DNA from: SLRI01 sp964402505
Lineage (GTDB): Bacteria > Pseudomonadota > Alphaproteobacteria > Geminicoccales > Geminicoccaceae
Length of the DNA: 64,000 nt
Reading direction: 5' to 3'
Assembly (NCBI GenBank): GCA_964402505.1
Contig: CAYOCP010000017.1
Coordinates: forward strand, 33,409-97,408
The notes under the pieces were generated by a model that was not told the origin of the DNA, did no database searches, and saw nothing but the letters and a program-made list of their open reading frames with translations. The position numbers were made by a program, and so were the translations under genes. Every line of letters begins with the position of its first letter. The first letter of the stretch is position 1. This document shows positions 8,573-18,919 of this stretch, in pieces.

Positions 8573-9598
8573 ATGCGGATGCGTGGTGGTGGCAGCGATC
8601 GGCTGGCGGCGGGGGCCTTCTCCCTGTTCGTCCTGGCCGCGCTCGGGTGCTTCGTGCTGGTCGCGGCCCATGCCCCGATCTTCCGGGATGTCGATGCCTG
8701 GTACCAGGCCCTGCCGCAGACCAACTATGTCGAGCTGGTCCGCGTCGACGAGTTCCGGACCAGCCTCAAGGTCAAGAGCTTCGCCGTCCACATGATGATC
8801 ATGACGGCGCAATTCGCCCTGTTCGGCGCGCTGGTCGGCTGGCTCGTCTGCCGCTGGGCGCCGGCGCATGCGCGAAAGAGCGCCTCGACCGGTGGCATCC
8901 TCATCGCCGCCGGCCTCTCGGCGCTCGCCGGATCGGCCATCCTCGCCTACTCGCTCGCCTGCTTCGTCCGCCTGCCCGGCAGCGACGGCGTCTGCGCCCT
9001 CTATGCCAAGGAGGGGGTGATCGACCTTTCCCACAGCCTCGGCTTCCTCCTGACCGCCGGCCTTCTCTGGCTCGCCGCCTGGCGTTATGCGCGCAATCAT
9101 CGGGGGTTGCCGGGTGCCGGCTACACGGCTCTCGGCGCGGCGCTGGCCGGGGCCGCCGCCTTCGTCATCGGCATGGAGGAGATAAGCTGGGGCCAGACCT
9201 ATCTCGCCTGGCAGTCGCCCGAGTTCTTCATGGCCTACAACGACCAGCACGAGACCAACGCGCACAATTTCCTGAACGGCTACCTGACGCCGATCTACTA
9301 CGCCATGGGCGCTGCCATTCTGCTCGGCACGATCGCCGCCTTCGTGCTCGACGATCTCATGGGCGAGCGTTTCCCCTGGCTTCGGGCGCTCTGCCCGCCG
9401 CGGGCGCTGCTCTGGGTGGCGATCTGGTTCCCTCTCGGCAGCGAAATCTTCATCTTCTCGTCGACCGAGACATTCGAGACGCTGATGACGATCTACGCGC
9501 TCGGCTATGGCGTGGCGATCCTCGCCCGCTCCCGGGCGGTGCATGACGCCGTCACCGCCGGCGCCGGGCCACGAGCGGCAATCGGGCAGGCCGTGTAG
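8573..9598 (+). CDS. Polytopic membrane protein of unknown function with EEISWGQ motif
   Basis: The 341-residue protein has seven or eight predicted membrane helices (about residues 10-33, 70-95, 105-128, 145-165, 180-200, 240-262, 280-300, 305-325). A polar signature lies between helices 5 and 6: GMEEISWGQTY, then NDQHETNAHNFLNGYLTPIY. The conserved Glu, His and Asn in the membrane suggest a catalytic or ligand-binding centre, but I do not recognise a characterised family. The start is uncertain: ATG 8573 is used, with ATG 8579 and GTG 8558 as alternatives and no strong ribosome site for any. It is a single gene between the asp operon and a convergent DUF1194 gene. Confidence 0.75.
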   Translation: MRMRGGGSDRLAAGAFSLFVLAALGCFVLVAAHAPIFRDVDAWYQALPQTNYVELVRVDEFRTSLKVKSFAVHMMIMTAQFALFGALVGWLVCRWAPAHARKSASTGGILIAAGLSALAGSAILAYSLACFVRLPGSDGVCALYAKEGVIDLSHSLGFLLTAGLLWLAAWRYARNHRGLPGAGYTALGAALAGAAAFVIGMEEISWGQTYLAWQSPEFFMAYNDQHETNAHNFLNGYLTPIYYAMGAAILLGTIAAFVLDDLMGERFPWLRALCPPRALLWVAIWFPLGSEIFIFSSTETFETLMTIYALGYGVAILARSRAVHDAVTAGAGPRAAIGQAV

Positions 9599-9662
9599 CG
9601 GCAACCTCCCCGCAGCCGCCGGTGGCGCCGTCATCCGCCCTGGTGACGCCAGCTCGGCGCCT

Positions 9663-10469
9663 TCAGGGCGCCATCCAGAATCGCTTGAGGCGCTCGCCGA
9701 TGCGGCAGTTGACGGGCGGCCTCGCCTGGGCGGGGAGGAGCCGCCCCTGCCGGGCGGGCGATCCCGCGATCTCCAGCACCAGCTTGCGGTGGATGGCGTC
9801 GGCCAGCGCCTCGATCCGGCGCACCGGCAGCACGAACGAGCCCGGACCGCCGATCACGCAGGCGGCGAAGTACTCGTCGAGCGTCGGCGTGGTCGGACCG
9901 CCATGCAGCGCCGGCCGGATCATGATCGGCAGGCCGTTGATGGTGATGCCGCGCTTCAGCACCCGGTCGCGGGCGTCGATCACCGGCCCGCCCGTGTTGT
10001 TGGGCCCGTCGCCCGAGACGTCGATGACCCGCCGCAGCCCCTCGAAGCCGTTGCCGGCGAAGGTGCCTCCGGCGAAATCGAGGATGGAGCTCAGCGAGGT
10101 GCCTCGCAGAGGGATGACGGGCGCTGCCGCGAGGCGCTCGGCCGCGGCCTCGATATCGGCGTCGCTTTCGATCGAGACCCAGGGCAGGATCACCGCCTGC
10201 CGGCCGATGCCTCCCCATTCGACATAGGCGAGCGCGATCCGGCCGATGAAGCCGCCCTTGACGGCGCGCCGGAACGCGTCGCTGCGGATCGCCCTGACAT
10301 AGCCCTGACGCTGCAGCGCGTGCTCCTCCGGGTCCATGGAGCCCGAGACGTCGACCGCGAGCATGAGCTCGACATCCACGGGTCGGTCCGGCACCTGGCC
10401 CGTCGCCGCCGCCGGCAGGAGCAGGGCCAGGAGCAGCAGGAGACCCGGGCCGGTGCGGCCTCGCGGCAT
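9663..10469 (-). CDS. DUF1194 secreted von Willebrand factor A-like protein
   Basis: The 268-residue protein has a cleavable signal peptide (leucine-rich core, ending near AAATGQ at residue 25), then a vWA-like fold. The metal-ion-dependent adhesion motif is DVSGSM at about residues 40-45, followed by RRVIDVSGDGPNN and a threonine in PLRGTSLSS. These are the defining DUF1194 features, known mainly from alphaproteobacteria. The role is unknown; vWA domains usually mediate protein-protein contacts. ATG 10469 has GAGGAA upstream. It faces the membrane protein gene and diverges from the copper ATPase gene. Confidence 0.85.
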   Translation of the reverse strand: MPRGRTGPGLLLLLALLLPAAATGQVPDRPVDVELMLAVDVSGSMDPEEHALQRQGYVRAIRSDAFRRAVKGGFIGRIALAYVEWGGIGRQAVILPWVSIESDADIEAAAERLAAAPVIPLRGTSLSSILDFAGGTFAGNGFEGLRRVIDVSGDGPNNTGGPVIDARDRVLKRGITINGLPIMIRPALHGGPTTPTLDEYFAACVIGGPGSFVLPVRRIEALADAIHRKLVLEIAGSPARQGRLLPAQARPPVNCRIGERLKRFWMAP

Positions 10470-10594
10470 GGGCGTTCCTCCCTCGGCACCCTCCTACGAA
10501 ATGACCGGCCGGAGCCGCGGGTCAAGGGTCCCGAATTCCGCTTGACCTTCCAATGATGGGAAGGTCCAGAAGCTTGCGGGAGGAGGATCATGCC

Positions 10595-12937
10595 ATGTCC
10601 GCTGCCCGCATCGACGCCCCTGCCCTTGCTGCCCCCGAGAACGTTCGCGATCCGGTGTGCGGCATGACGGTCGACCTCGCTGCCACGCCGCACCGCACGA
10701 CGCACGAGGGCGAAAGCTACGGCTTCTGCTCCGCCGGGTGCCTGCGGAAGTTCGAGGCCGATCCGGCCTATTACCTCCAGCCGGCGGAGGAACGCCGGGC
10801 CGTCGAGGCCATGCCCGAGGGCACCATCTTCATTTGCCCGATGCATCCGGAGGTGCGCCAGGAGGGTCCGGGCGACTGCCCGATCTGCGGCATGGCGCTG
10901 GAGCCGGAGCGGGTGACCGCCGATACGGGGCCGAGCGAGGAATATCTCGACATGCGCCGGCGCCTCGTGGCGAGTGCGGTGCTGGCCGTGCCCGTGGTCG
11001 TGGTCGCCATGGGACGGCACCTCCTGCCCGGCCTCTTCGCCGGCCTCTCGCCCACCATGCTCGATTGGCTCGAGCTCGTGCTGGCGACACCGGTCGTGCT
11101 CTGGGGCGGCTGGCCCTTCTTCGTCCGCGGCTGGCGCTCCGTCCTGAGCCGCAACCTCAACATGTTCACGCTGATCGCCGTCGGCACCGGCATCGCCTGG
11201 GCCTACAGCGTGGTGGCGGTCCTGCTGCCCGGCGTCTTTCCCGCCGCCTTCCGGGATCAGCACGGCAGCGTCGGTCTCTATTTCGAGGCGGCGGCGGTGA
11301 TCGTCACGCTGGTCCTGCTCGGCCAGGTCCTGGAGATCCGCGCCCGCGAGGCGACCGGCGGCGCCATCCGGGCTCTTCTCGACCTCGCCCCCGACACCGC
11401 CCGGCGCCAGGGCGCGGACGGGCACGAGGAGGACGTGCCGCTCGCCGAGATCGACGTCGGCGACCGGCTCCGGGTCCGCCCGGGCGACAAGGTGCCGCTC
11501 GACGGCACCGTCGTCGAGGGCGGGAGCGCGGTCGACGAATCGATGCTGACCGGCGAATCGCTGCCTGTCGAGAAGGGGGTCGGTGATGCGGTCACCGGTG
11601 GCACGCTCAATGGTCGCGGCAGCTTCGTCATGGAGGTCGAGCGCACCGGCGGCGACACGACGCTGCAGAAGATCGTCGAGATGGTGGCGGCCGCCCAGCG
11701 CTCGCGCGCCCCGGTGCAGCGCCTGGTCGACCAGGTCGCCGCCTGGTTCGTGCCGATCGTCATCGGCGTCGCCGTTCTGGCCTTCGTCGTCTGGGCCCTT
11801 TTCGGCCCGGCGCCGGCTCTGGCCCATGCCACGGTGGTCGCCGTCTCGGTCCTGATCATCGCCTGCCCCTGCGCTCTGGGGCTCGCCACGCCCATGTCGA
11901 TCATGGTGGGTGTCGGCCGGGGTGCCGAATCCGGTGTCCTGATCCGGGACGCGGAGGCGCTCGAGCGGCTGGCGGCGGTCGACACGCTGGTGGTCGACAA
12001 GACGGGCACCCTGACCCTCGGCAAGCCCCGCCTCGTCGGCGTCGAGACGGTTCCGGGCGGGCCCGACGAGGCGACCCTGCTCCGTCTCGCTTCCGGCATC
12101 GAGCGCGGCAGCGAGCATCCCCTGGCCGAGGCGATCGTCGAGGGGGCCAGGGAGCGCGGCCTCGAGCCGGCGGCGGCCGAGGCCTTCGATTCGATCACCG
12201 GCAAGGGCGTGACCGGCCGAATCGAGGGCCGCGCCATGGCGCTCGGCAACGCGGCGCTCCTGGCCGAGCTCGGCCTCGAAGCCGGCCCTCTCGCGGAGAA
12301 GGCCGCCCGTCGGCAGGAGGCCGGCGAGACCGTCATGCACGTCGTTCTGGAGGGTGCCGTCGCCGGCCTCGTGGCCGTGGCCGACCCGATCAAGGAGGAC
12401 GCCGCCAAAGCCCTCGCCGATCTTCGGGCGGATGGCCTCGAGGTCATCATGCTGACCGGCGACAACCGCCGGACCGCCATGGCCGTGGCCGGCAGGCTCG
12501 GCATCGAGAAGGTCGAGGCGGAGGTCCTGCCGGACCGCAAGAGTGCGGTGATCGAGGGTCTGCGCGGCCGGGGCCGGGTGGTGGCCATGGCCGGCGACGG
12601 CGTCAACGACGCCCCGGCCTTGGCCGCCGCCGATGTCGGCATCGCCATGGGCACGGGCGCCGACGTGGCGGTCGAGAGCGCCGGCGTCACCTTGGTCAAG
12701 GGCAATCTCACGGGCATCGTCCGCGCCCGGCGGCTGAGCCGCGCCACGCTCCGCAACATCCGCCAGAACCTCGCCTTCGCCTTCGGCTACAACAGCCTCG
12801 GCGTGCCCGTCGCGGCCGGCGTGCTCTATCCCGTCCTCGGCATCCTGCTGAGCCCCATGGTGGCGGCCGCCGCCATGAGCCTGAGCTCCGTCTCGGTCAT
12901 CGGCAACGCGCTCCGACTCCGGCGACAGGCGCTTTGA
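10595..12937 (+). CDS. Copper-exporting P1B-type ATPase with YHS and heavy-metal-binding N-terminal domains
   Basis: The 780-residue ATPase has, in order, a YHS domain (about residues 20-65, DPVCGMTVD and YGFCSAGCLRKFEADP), a short heavy-metal-binding domain (FICPMHPEV, CPICGMALEP, about 73-105), membrane helices, an actuator domain with MLTGESLPVEK, the ion-path motif ACPCALG (about residue 424), phosphorylation site DKTGTLT (Asp about 468), EHPLAEAI, GDGVNDAPALA, and the last helices with YNSLGVP and MSLSSVSVIGNALRL. CPC with C-terminal YN and MSS residues identifies the Cu(I)-exporting class. The usual CxxC ferredoxin-like HMA domain is absent and replaced by YHS plus HMBD. ATG 10595 follows GGGAGGAGG. 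No CueR-type regulator is nearby. Confidence 0.9.
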   Translation: MSAARIDAPALAAPENVRDPVCGMTVDLAATPHRTTHEGESYGFCSAGCLRKFEADPAYYLQPAEERRAVEAMPEGTIFICPMHPEVRQEGPGDCPICGMALEPERVTADTGPSEEYLDMRRRLVASAVLAVPVVVVAMGRHLLPGLFAGLSPTMLDWLELVLATPVVLWGGWPFFVRGWRSVLSRNLNMFTLIAVGTGIAWAYSVVAVLLPGVFPAAFRDQHGSVGLYFEAAAVIVTLVLLGQVLEIRAREATGGAIRALLDLAPDTARRQGADGHEEDVPLAEIDVGDRLRVRPGDKVPLDGTVVEGGSAVDESMLTGESLPVEKGVGDAVTGGTLNGRGSFVMEVERTGGDTTLQKIVEMVAAAQRSRAPVQRLVDQVAAWFVPIVIGVAVLAFVVWALFGPAPALAHATVVAVSVLIIACPCALGLATPMSIMVGVGRGAESGVLIRDAEALERLAAVDTLVVDKTGTLTLGKPRLVGVETVPGGPDEATLLRLASGIERGSEHPLAEAIVEGARERGLEPAAAEAFDSITGKGVTGRIEGRAMALGNAALLAELGLEAGPLAEKAARRQEAGETVMHVVLEGAVAGLVAVADPIKEDAAKALADLRADGLEVIMLTGDNRRTAMAVAGRLGIEKVEAEVLPDRKSAVIEGLRGRGRVVAMAGDGVNDAPALAAADVGIAMGTGADVAVESAGVTLVKGNLTGIVRARRLSRATLRNIRQNLAFAFGYNSLGVPVAAGVLYPVLGILLSPMVAAAAMSLSSVSVIGNALRLRRQAL

Positions 12938-12962
12938 TGGAGTCGACGCGGGCGTTGGGACG

Positions 12963-13382
12963 TCACCCGGAGACGTTTGCGTCGTAGCCCCGATCGCCGA
13001 ACTGGATCAGGCAGAAGCCGTGGCCGAAGGGGTCGCGCATCGGGGCGATGCGGCCGAAAGCTTCCGTCCCGCTCGGTCCCGATGGCCTAGCTCCGGCCGC
13101 TTCCGCCCTGGCAATCGCCGAGCCGAGGTCGTCCACCGCGATGTCGAGGTGCACGGGCGTCCAGTGGCTCGCGTAGTCGCGGGCGATCTTCGTGCCGGGC
13201 ACGGCGGGCGAGCCTGTGGCCTGCTCGATCAGGAAGAGCGTGCCGGCCGGGCTCGTCAGCTCCGCGACGCGGCCTTCGAAGAGCCGGCGTCGCAGGCGAA
13301 ACCCGAGGCCAGCCGCGTAGAAGGCGATGCCGGCCCCGAGGTCCGGCACGTCAATATTGATGACGAGCGAGCGGATCGCCAT
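12963..13382 (-). CDS. VOC (glyoxalase/bleomycin-resistance fold) family protein
   Basis: The 139-residue protein has the paired beta-alpha-beta-beta-beta modules of the VOC fold: module one begins MAIRSLVINIDVPDLGAGIAFYAAGLGF, module two has HLDIAVDDLGSAIARAEAAGA and ends PMRDPFGHGFCLIQFG. The exact reaction cannot be told. ATG 13382 lies 19 bases after the stop of the mmsA gene, with a GGGCGGGGGCGGG stretch as ribosome site, so it is probably co-transcribed with mmsA. Confidence 0.8.
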   Translation of the reverse strand: MAIRSLVINIDVPDLGAGIAFYAAGLGFRLRRRLFEGRVAELTSPAGTLFLIEQATGSPAVPGTKIARDYASHWTPVHLDIAVDDLGSAIARAEAAGARPSGPSGTEAFGRIAPMRDPFGHGFCLIQFGDRGYDANVSG

Positions 13383-13401
13383 GTCCGGCCCGCCCCCGCC
13401 C

Positions 13402-14901
<1,500 letters not shown>

Positions 14902-15235
14902 GTTCCTCTCCCTCCAAATTGCCGCCCCGAGGACGGCACGTTTCAGGCGCCGCTCAGGGAGCGGCACGTCTCGCAGCTTCGGCAGTAGCGCTTCGAGGCC
15001 ACGGCGTACAGTCGCGAACGCCGCTTGGGGCTGCGAGCACCGCTGCCGGCAGCGGCGCCGGCACCGACGCCCGCACCGCCCTTCGTTGCCGTGGCGCCGG
15101 AGTTGATCGCCGTCAAGGCGCGTCGGCAATGGCAAGGATACCGTTCAGCCCGCATGGGATTCGCGGGCGCGGGGCCCCTCGACCGTGACGGCCGACCCGC
15201 TGGGGCGGCCGATTGGCGCATGCGGGGAAGGCGAC
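14902..15235. other. Intergenic region between divergent mmsA and the corrinoid methyltransferase gene
   Basis: These 334 bases hold the divergent promoters by position, but I cannot point to clear -35/-10 boxes. A perfect 16-bp palindrome, CCGCTGCCGGCAGCGG, lies at 15040-15055 and could be an operator or simply GC-rich chance. A 70-codon frame on the minus strand (15155-14943) has no recognisable homology and no good ribosome site, so I do not call it. Confidence 0.5.
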
Positions 15236-17176
15236 ATGACAACGCACAAAGAGCGCATTCTTCGGGCATTGCATGGCGAGACGGTGGATCGGCTGCCCTA
15301 CGTGCCGCGGCTCGATCTCTGGCACCTCGCCAACTCGGTGGCCGGGACGTTGCCGCCGGAGCACGTCGGCCGCACCCAGCACGAGATTTCGCGCGCCGAG
15401 GGCTGGGCGATCCACCACAAATACGTCTACGGCGCCTTCGGCGAGCACCCAGGCGATGCCCTCCTGCACCGTGGCATCGGCATCTTCCGGACCCGCGATA
15501 CCGTCCTCGACTTCGTGCTGCCGCCGGATGTCGAGGTCCAGGTGGAGCATGACGGTCCGGTCATGCGCACCACCTACCACACGCCGGTCGGCGAGGTGAG
15601 CCACCGCCTGCGCTACGACGAGACGATGCAGCGGCTCGGCATCTCGATCCCGCTCCACGAGGACCACCTGATCAAGAGCGTCGCCGACTATCCGGCCGTT
15701 TGGCACCTCTTCGAGCACATGCGGGTGGTGCCCAATCACCAGCGCTTCACCCGCTGGGCCGAGACGGAGATCGGCGAGGACGGGGTGCCGGTGGCGGCGC
15801 ATTTCCATGGCGCGTCGCCGATGCAGCAGATCCAGCGCGACCTGATCGACGCCACCGCCTTCTTCATCCACTACAAGGACCATCAGCGCGAGCTGCGCGA
15901 GCTCGCGGCACGGATGGAGCCGCTCTTCGAGCGCATCCTCGAGATCTGCTGCGCCTCGCCGGCGCCGGTGATCAACTGGGGCTCCAACTTCGACGACATG
16001 CTGACCTACCCGCCCTATTTCGCCCGGGAGATCCAGCCCTGGATCCAACGTGCCTCGGCGGCGCTCGCCGATGCCGGCAAGCTCCTGATGTGCCATACCG
16101 ACGGCGAGAACCATGGGCTCATGGAGCTGATCCGCGACTCCGGAATGCACGTCGCGGAATCGATCTGCCCGGCGCCGATGACGCGGGTCAGCCTCGCCGA
16201 GTACTATCGGGAATGGAGCGGGAAGCTGACGCTTTTCGGCGGCGTGTCCTCGACCCTGCTTCTGCCGGAGACCAGCGAGAGCGCGTTCGACGCCTATGTG
16301 GACGAGCTCTTCCGGGCGATCGCGCCGGGCAGTCGGTTCGTCGTCGGCATCGCCGACCAGGTGCCGCCGAACGCGGTGTTCGCGCGCCTGCGGCGGCTCG
16401 GCCAGCGGATCGCCGAGGAGGGGCGGCTGCCGCTCGAGGCCGGCGGCTTTCGGCCGGCCATGCCCGCCCCGGCCCCGGTCCCGGCGACGTCGCCGATGGA
16501 GAGGCGTGCCGCCATCGACGAGGAGCGCTTCCACGAGGTCCAGGACGACGTCCACGATGGCGATCATCTAGCCATCCGCCGGCGCGTGCTGGCGCTGGTC
16601 GAGGACGGCGTGCCGGCCCAGGAGATCCTGGAGCGCGGCCTGATCGCCGCCATGGACGAGATCGGTCAGGCCTTCGCCAGCGGCGAGGTCTTCATCCCAG
16701 AGGTGCTCCTGTCGGCGCGCGCCATGAACGAGGCGGTGGAGGCCCTCGGTCCCTACCTCGCCACCGGTGCCGACCGGCACCGCGGCCGGGTCCTTTTCGG
16801 CACGGTGGCCGGCGACGTCCACGACATCGGCAAGAACATGGTGGTGACGATGCTCAAGGGCGTCGGCTTCGAGGTCGAGGATCTCGGCGTCAATGTTCCG
16901 CGGGCGCGGTTCGTCGCGGCGGTGGCCGAGTGCAAGCCGGACATTCTCGGTCTCTCGGCCCTCTTGACCACGACGATGATGGAGATGCGCCAGGTCATCG
17001 CCAGTCTCGAGACGGCTGGCCTTCGCGATACCTGTCGGGTGATCGTCGGCGGCGCTCCGCTCAACGCCGGGTTCGCCGACGAGATCGGCGCCGACGGCTT
17101 TGCCGAGGATGCCGTGAGCGCGGTCGCCCTCGCGAAGCGGCTGGTCGCCGAGCGCCGACCCTCGCTCGCCGACTGA
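15236..17176 (+). CDS. UROD/MtaA-like methyltransferase fused to a cobalamin-binding domain (CmuA-like)
   Basis: The 646-residue protein has two parts. Residues 1-about 400 match the uroporphyrinogen-decarboxylase/MtaA/CmuA fold (start TTHKERILRALHGETVDRLP). Residues about 440-646 are a methyltransferase cap helix bundle plus Rossmann B12-binding domain with GDVHDIGKN, where His529 should be the lower cobalt ligand, followed by GLSALLTTTM and VIVGGAPLN. CmuA of chloromethane degraders has the same order, so a methyl group is likely passed between a substrate, the bound corrinoid and an acceptor. In place of the HxC zinc motif of MtaA/CmuA the protein has LLMCHTDGEN, so the substrate may differ. 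ATG 15236 follows GGGGAAG. No corrinoid activator or CmuB-like partner is next to it. Confidence 0.82.
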   Translation: MTTHKERILRALHGETVDRLPYVPRLDLWHLANSVAGTLPPEHVGRTQHEISRAEGWAIHHKYVYGAFGEHPGDALLHRGIGIFRTRDTVLDFVLPPDVEVQVEHDGPVMRTTYHTPVGEVSHRLRYDETMQRLGISIPLHEDHLIKSVADYPAVWHLFEHMRVVPNHQRFTRWAETEIGEDGVPVAAHFHGASPMQQIQRDLIDATAFFIHYKDHQRELRELAARMEPLFERILEICCASPAPVINWGSNFDDMLTYPPYFAREIQPWIQRASAALADAGKLLMCHTDGENHGLMELIRDSGMHVAESICPAPMTRVSLAEYYREWSGKLTLFGGVSSTLLLPETSESAFDAYVDELFRAIAPGSRFVVGIADQVPPNAVFARLRRLGQRIAEEGRLPLEAGGFRPAMPAPAPVPATSPMERRAAIDEERFHEVQDDVHDGDHLAIRRRVLALVEDGVPAQEILERGLIAAMDEIGQAFASGEVFIPEVLLSARAMNEAVEALGPYLATGADRHRGRVLFGTVAGDVHDIGKNMVVTMLKGVGFEVEDLGVNVPRARFVAAVAECKPDILGLSALLTTTMMEMRQVIASLETAGLRDTCRVIVGGAPLNAGFADEIGADGFAEDAVSAVALAKRLVAERRPSLAD

Positions 17177-17264
17177 CAGGCCGCCAATGCATGGGCTCGT
17201 GGTCGTGGTGTCGAGGGATTCGCGGGCGATCTCGAGCCTTTTTTCGAGCGGGTTCGGCGACGAG

Positions 17265-17690
17265 GCGTAGACGGCTACCCCCGCCGCGGCCAGCGCCTCG
17301 ATGTCGGTGGTGGAGGCTCGCGCTTCGCGCGGCACGGGCGCGGCGCTCCGGCCCGCCCGGGTCGGCCTCGATCTCGCGCGCGAGCCGAGACACCTCGGCC
17401 TCGGCCTCGCGACGGCAGGCCTCCAGCGCCGAGCGGCGCCGGAAGGACGCCGCGCCGGCGCGCTCCCGACCGCCTCGACCGTCGCGTAGGGCCAGAGCGC
17501 CATCAGCACCCGCGGGTCGGCCGGCGGATGACCCGGACCCCCCTCCACGGATCCGATCGCGCCGCAAAGGGCCGACAGATCGAGCCGCTCGACGAGCGCC
17601 TACCCCATCCCTGCCCGGTGCCCGGCCGCCAACAGCGCGTCGAGGCCCAGAGCCCGAAGCTCCACCTGGCGCCGCTCCGCCCGACGCAGT
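17265..17690 (-). pseudogene. Decayed, internally deleted IS1182-family transposase remnant
   Basis: Read leftward, three separated pieces of an IS1182-type transposase can be recognised in different frames. From about 17689 comes an N-terminal piece (ERRQVELRALGLDALLAAGH, then a premature TAG at about 17600, then VERLDLSALCGAIGSVEGGP and LMALWPYATVEAVGSA). Next is a middle piece rich in charged helix (SALEACRREAEAEVSRLARE). Last is a short C-terminal piece (DIEALAAAGVAVYA) near 17270. The His/DDE core between them is missing. No inverted repeats could be found. It fills most of the 576-base gap between the methyltransferase and alcohol dehydrogenase genes. Confidence 0.7.
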
Positions 17691-17752
17691 CGAGGCCGCC
17701 CACCCCGCCCCGCCTCCGGCGCGCGTGGACGAGCGAAGACCGCCCCGGGCTC

Positions 17753-18919
17753 CTAGCGGCCCGCCGGCAGGTCGCCCGAAGCCGCCGCCTCGAGAATGAC
17801 GCGCGCGCCCTCGACATCGAGGGGCACCGGATTGCCTCCGGCGGTGGGATCGGCCACCGCCATCTCGGCCATCTCGTCGAACCTGGCGCTGTCGACGCCG
17901 AGACCGGCCAGCGTGTGCGGCACGCCGATGGCGTCGCGCAGGGCGAGCACCCATTCGATCAGCCCGTCGAGATCCTGCCGGGCGAGGCCGAGCCAGGCGG
18001 CGAGCCGGGCCGCCTTGCCTTCGATGGCGTTGCGGTTGAAGGCGAGGACGTAGGGCATGAAGACGGCGTTGGTCAGGCCGTGATGGGTGTCGTAGATGGC
18101 GCCTACGGGGTGCGAGACCGAATGGATGGCGCCGAGGCCCTTCTGGAAGGCGACGGCACCCATGGAGGCGGCGGCCAGAAGCCAGGCGCGCGCCTCGAGG
18201 TCCTGGCCGTCGGCCACGGCGCGCGGCAGCGCCTCCTTGACGAGGCGCGCACCCTCGACGGCGATGCCCTCCGACATGGGGTGGAACATGGGCGCGAAAT
18301 AGGCCTCGAGGCAATGGGCGAGCGCGTCCATGCCGGTGCCGGCGGTGATCTTGGGCGGCACGCCGAGCGTCAGCTCGGGGTCGCTGATGACGACGGCCGG
18401 CAGCATCTTGGGGTGGAAGATCACCTTCTTGGTGCGCGTCGCGGAGTTGGTGATGACTCCGGCACGGCCGACCTCGGAGCCGGTGCCGGCGGTGGTGGGC
18501 ACCGCGACCACGGGTGCGATGGCCGAAGCATCCGCCCGCTTCCACCAGTCGCCGACATCCTCGAAATCCCAGATCGGCCGGGTCTGGCCGGCCATGAAGG
18601 CGATGCACTTGCCGACATCGAGGGCGCTGCCGCCGCCGAAGGCGACGACGCCGTCATGGTTGCCGGCGCGGAACGCGGCGACGCCGGCCTCGACATTGGC
18701 GTCGACCGGGTTCGCCTTGACCTCGGCGAAGAACCGGGCTCCGTGCAGGAGATCGCGCGCGGCCTTCGTGATCGGCAGATCCCGGAGCCCCGCGTCGGTG
18801 ACGAAGAGCGGACGGGTGATGCCGGCCCCTTCGCAGGCGCGCGGCAGTTCCGCGATCCGCCCCGCGCCGAAGCGGATGGTGGTGGGATAGCCCCAGTTGA
18901 CGGACGGCGAGGCGGTCAC
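17753..18919 (-). CDS. Iron-containing (group III) alcohol dehydrogenase
   Basis: The 388-residue protein has the two-domain fold of Fe-dependent alcohol dehydrogenases: the NAD-binding motif GGGSALDVGK (about residues 95-105), PTTAGTGSEV, and the metal site made by Asp in SDPELTLGVPP, His in GMDALAHCLEAY, and the two histidines in GLGAIHSVSHPVGAIYDTHHG. It should oxidise a primary alcohol or reduce the aldehyde. The start is GTG 18919, overlapping the stop of the upstream aldehyde dehydrogenase gene (GTGA), with AGGAG upstream, so translation is coupled. It is the third gene of the GS-like/ALDH/ADH operon, which suggests its substrate is a gamma-glutamylated amino alcohol or a related compound. 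Confidence 0.9.
   Translation of the reverse strand: MTASPSVNWGYPTTIRFGAGRIAELPRACEGAGITRPLFVTDAGLRDLPITKAARDLLHGARFFAEVKANPVDANVEAGVAAFRAGNHDGVVAFGGGSALDVGKCIAFMAGQTRPIWDFEDVGDWWKRADASAIAPVVAVPTTAGTGSEVGRAGVITNSATRTKKVIFHPKMLPAVVISDPELTLGVPPKITAGTGMDALAHCLEAYFAPMFHPMSEGIAVEGARLVKEALPRAVADGQDLEARAWLLAAASMGAVAFQKGLGAIHSVSHPVGAIYDTHHGLTNAVFMPYVLAFNRNAIEGKAARLAAWLGLARQDLDGLIEWVLALRDAIGVPHTLAGLGVDSARFDEMAEMAVADPTAGGNPVPLDVEGARVILEAAASGDLPAGR

Noticed and set aside
14943..15155. 70-codon minus-strand frame with Cys-rich ends between mmsA and the methyltransferase gene
   Set aside because: No ribosome site, biased Ala/Gly/Arg composition typical of noncoding GC-rich DNA, and no recognisable family.
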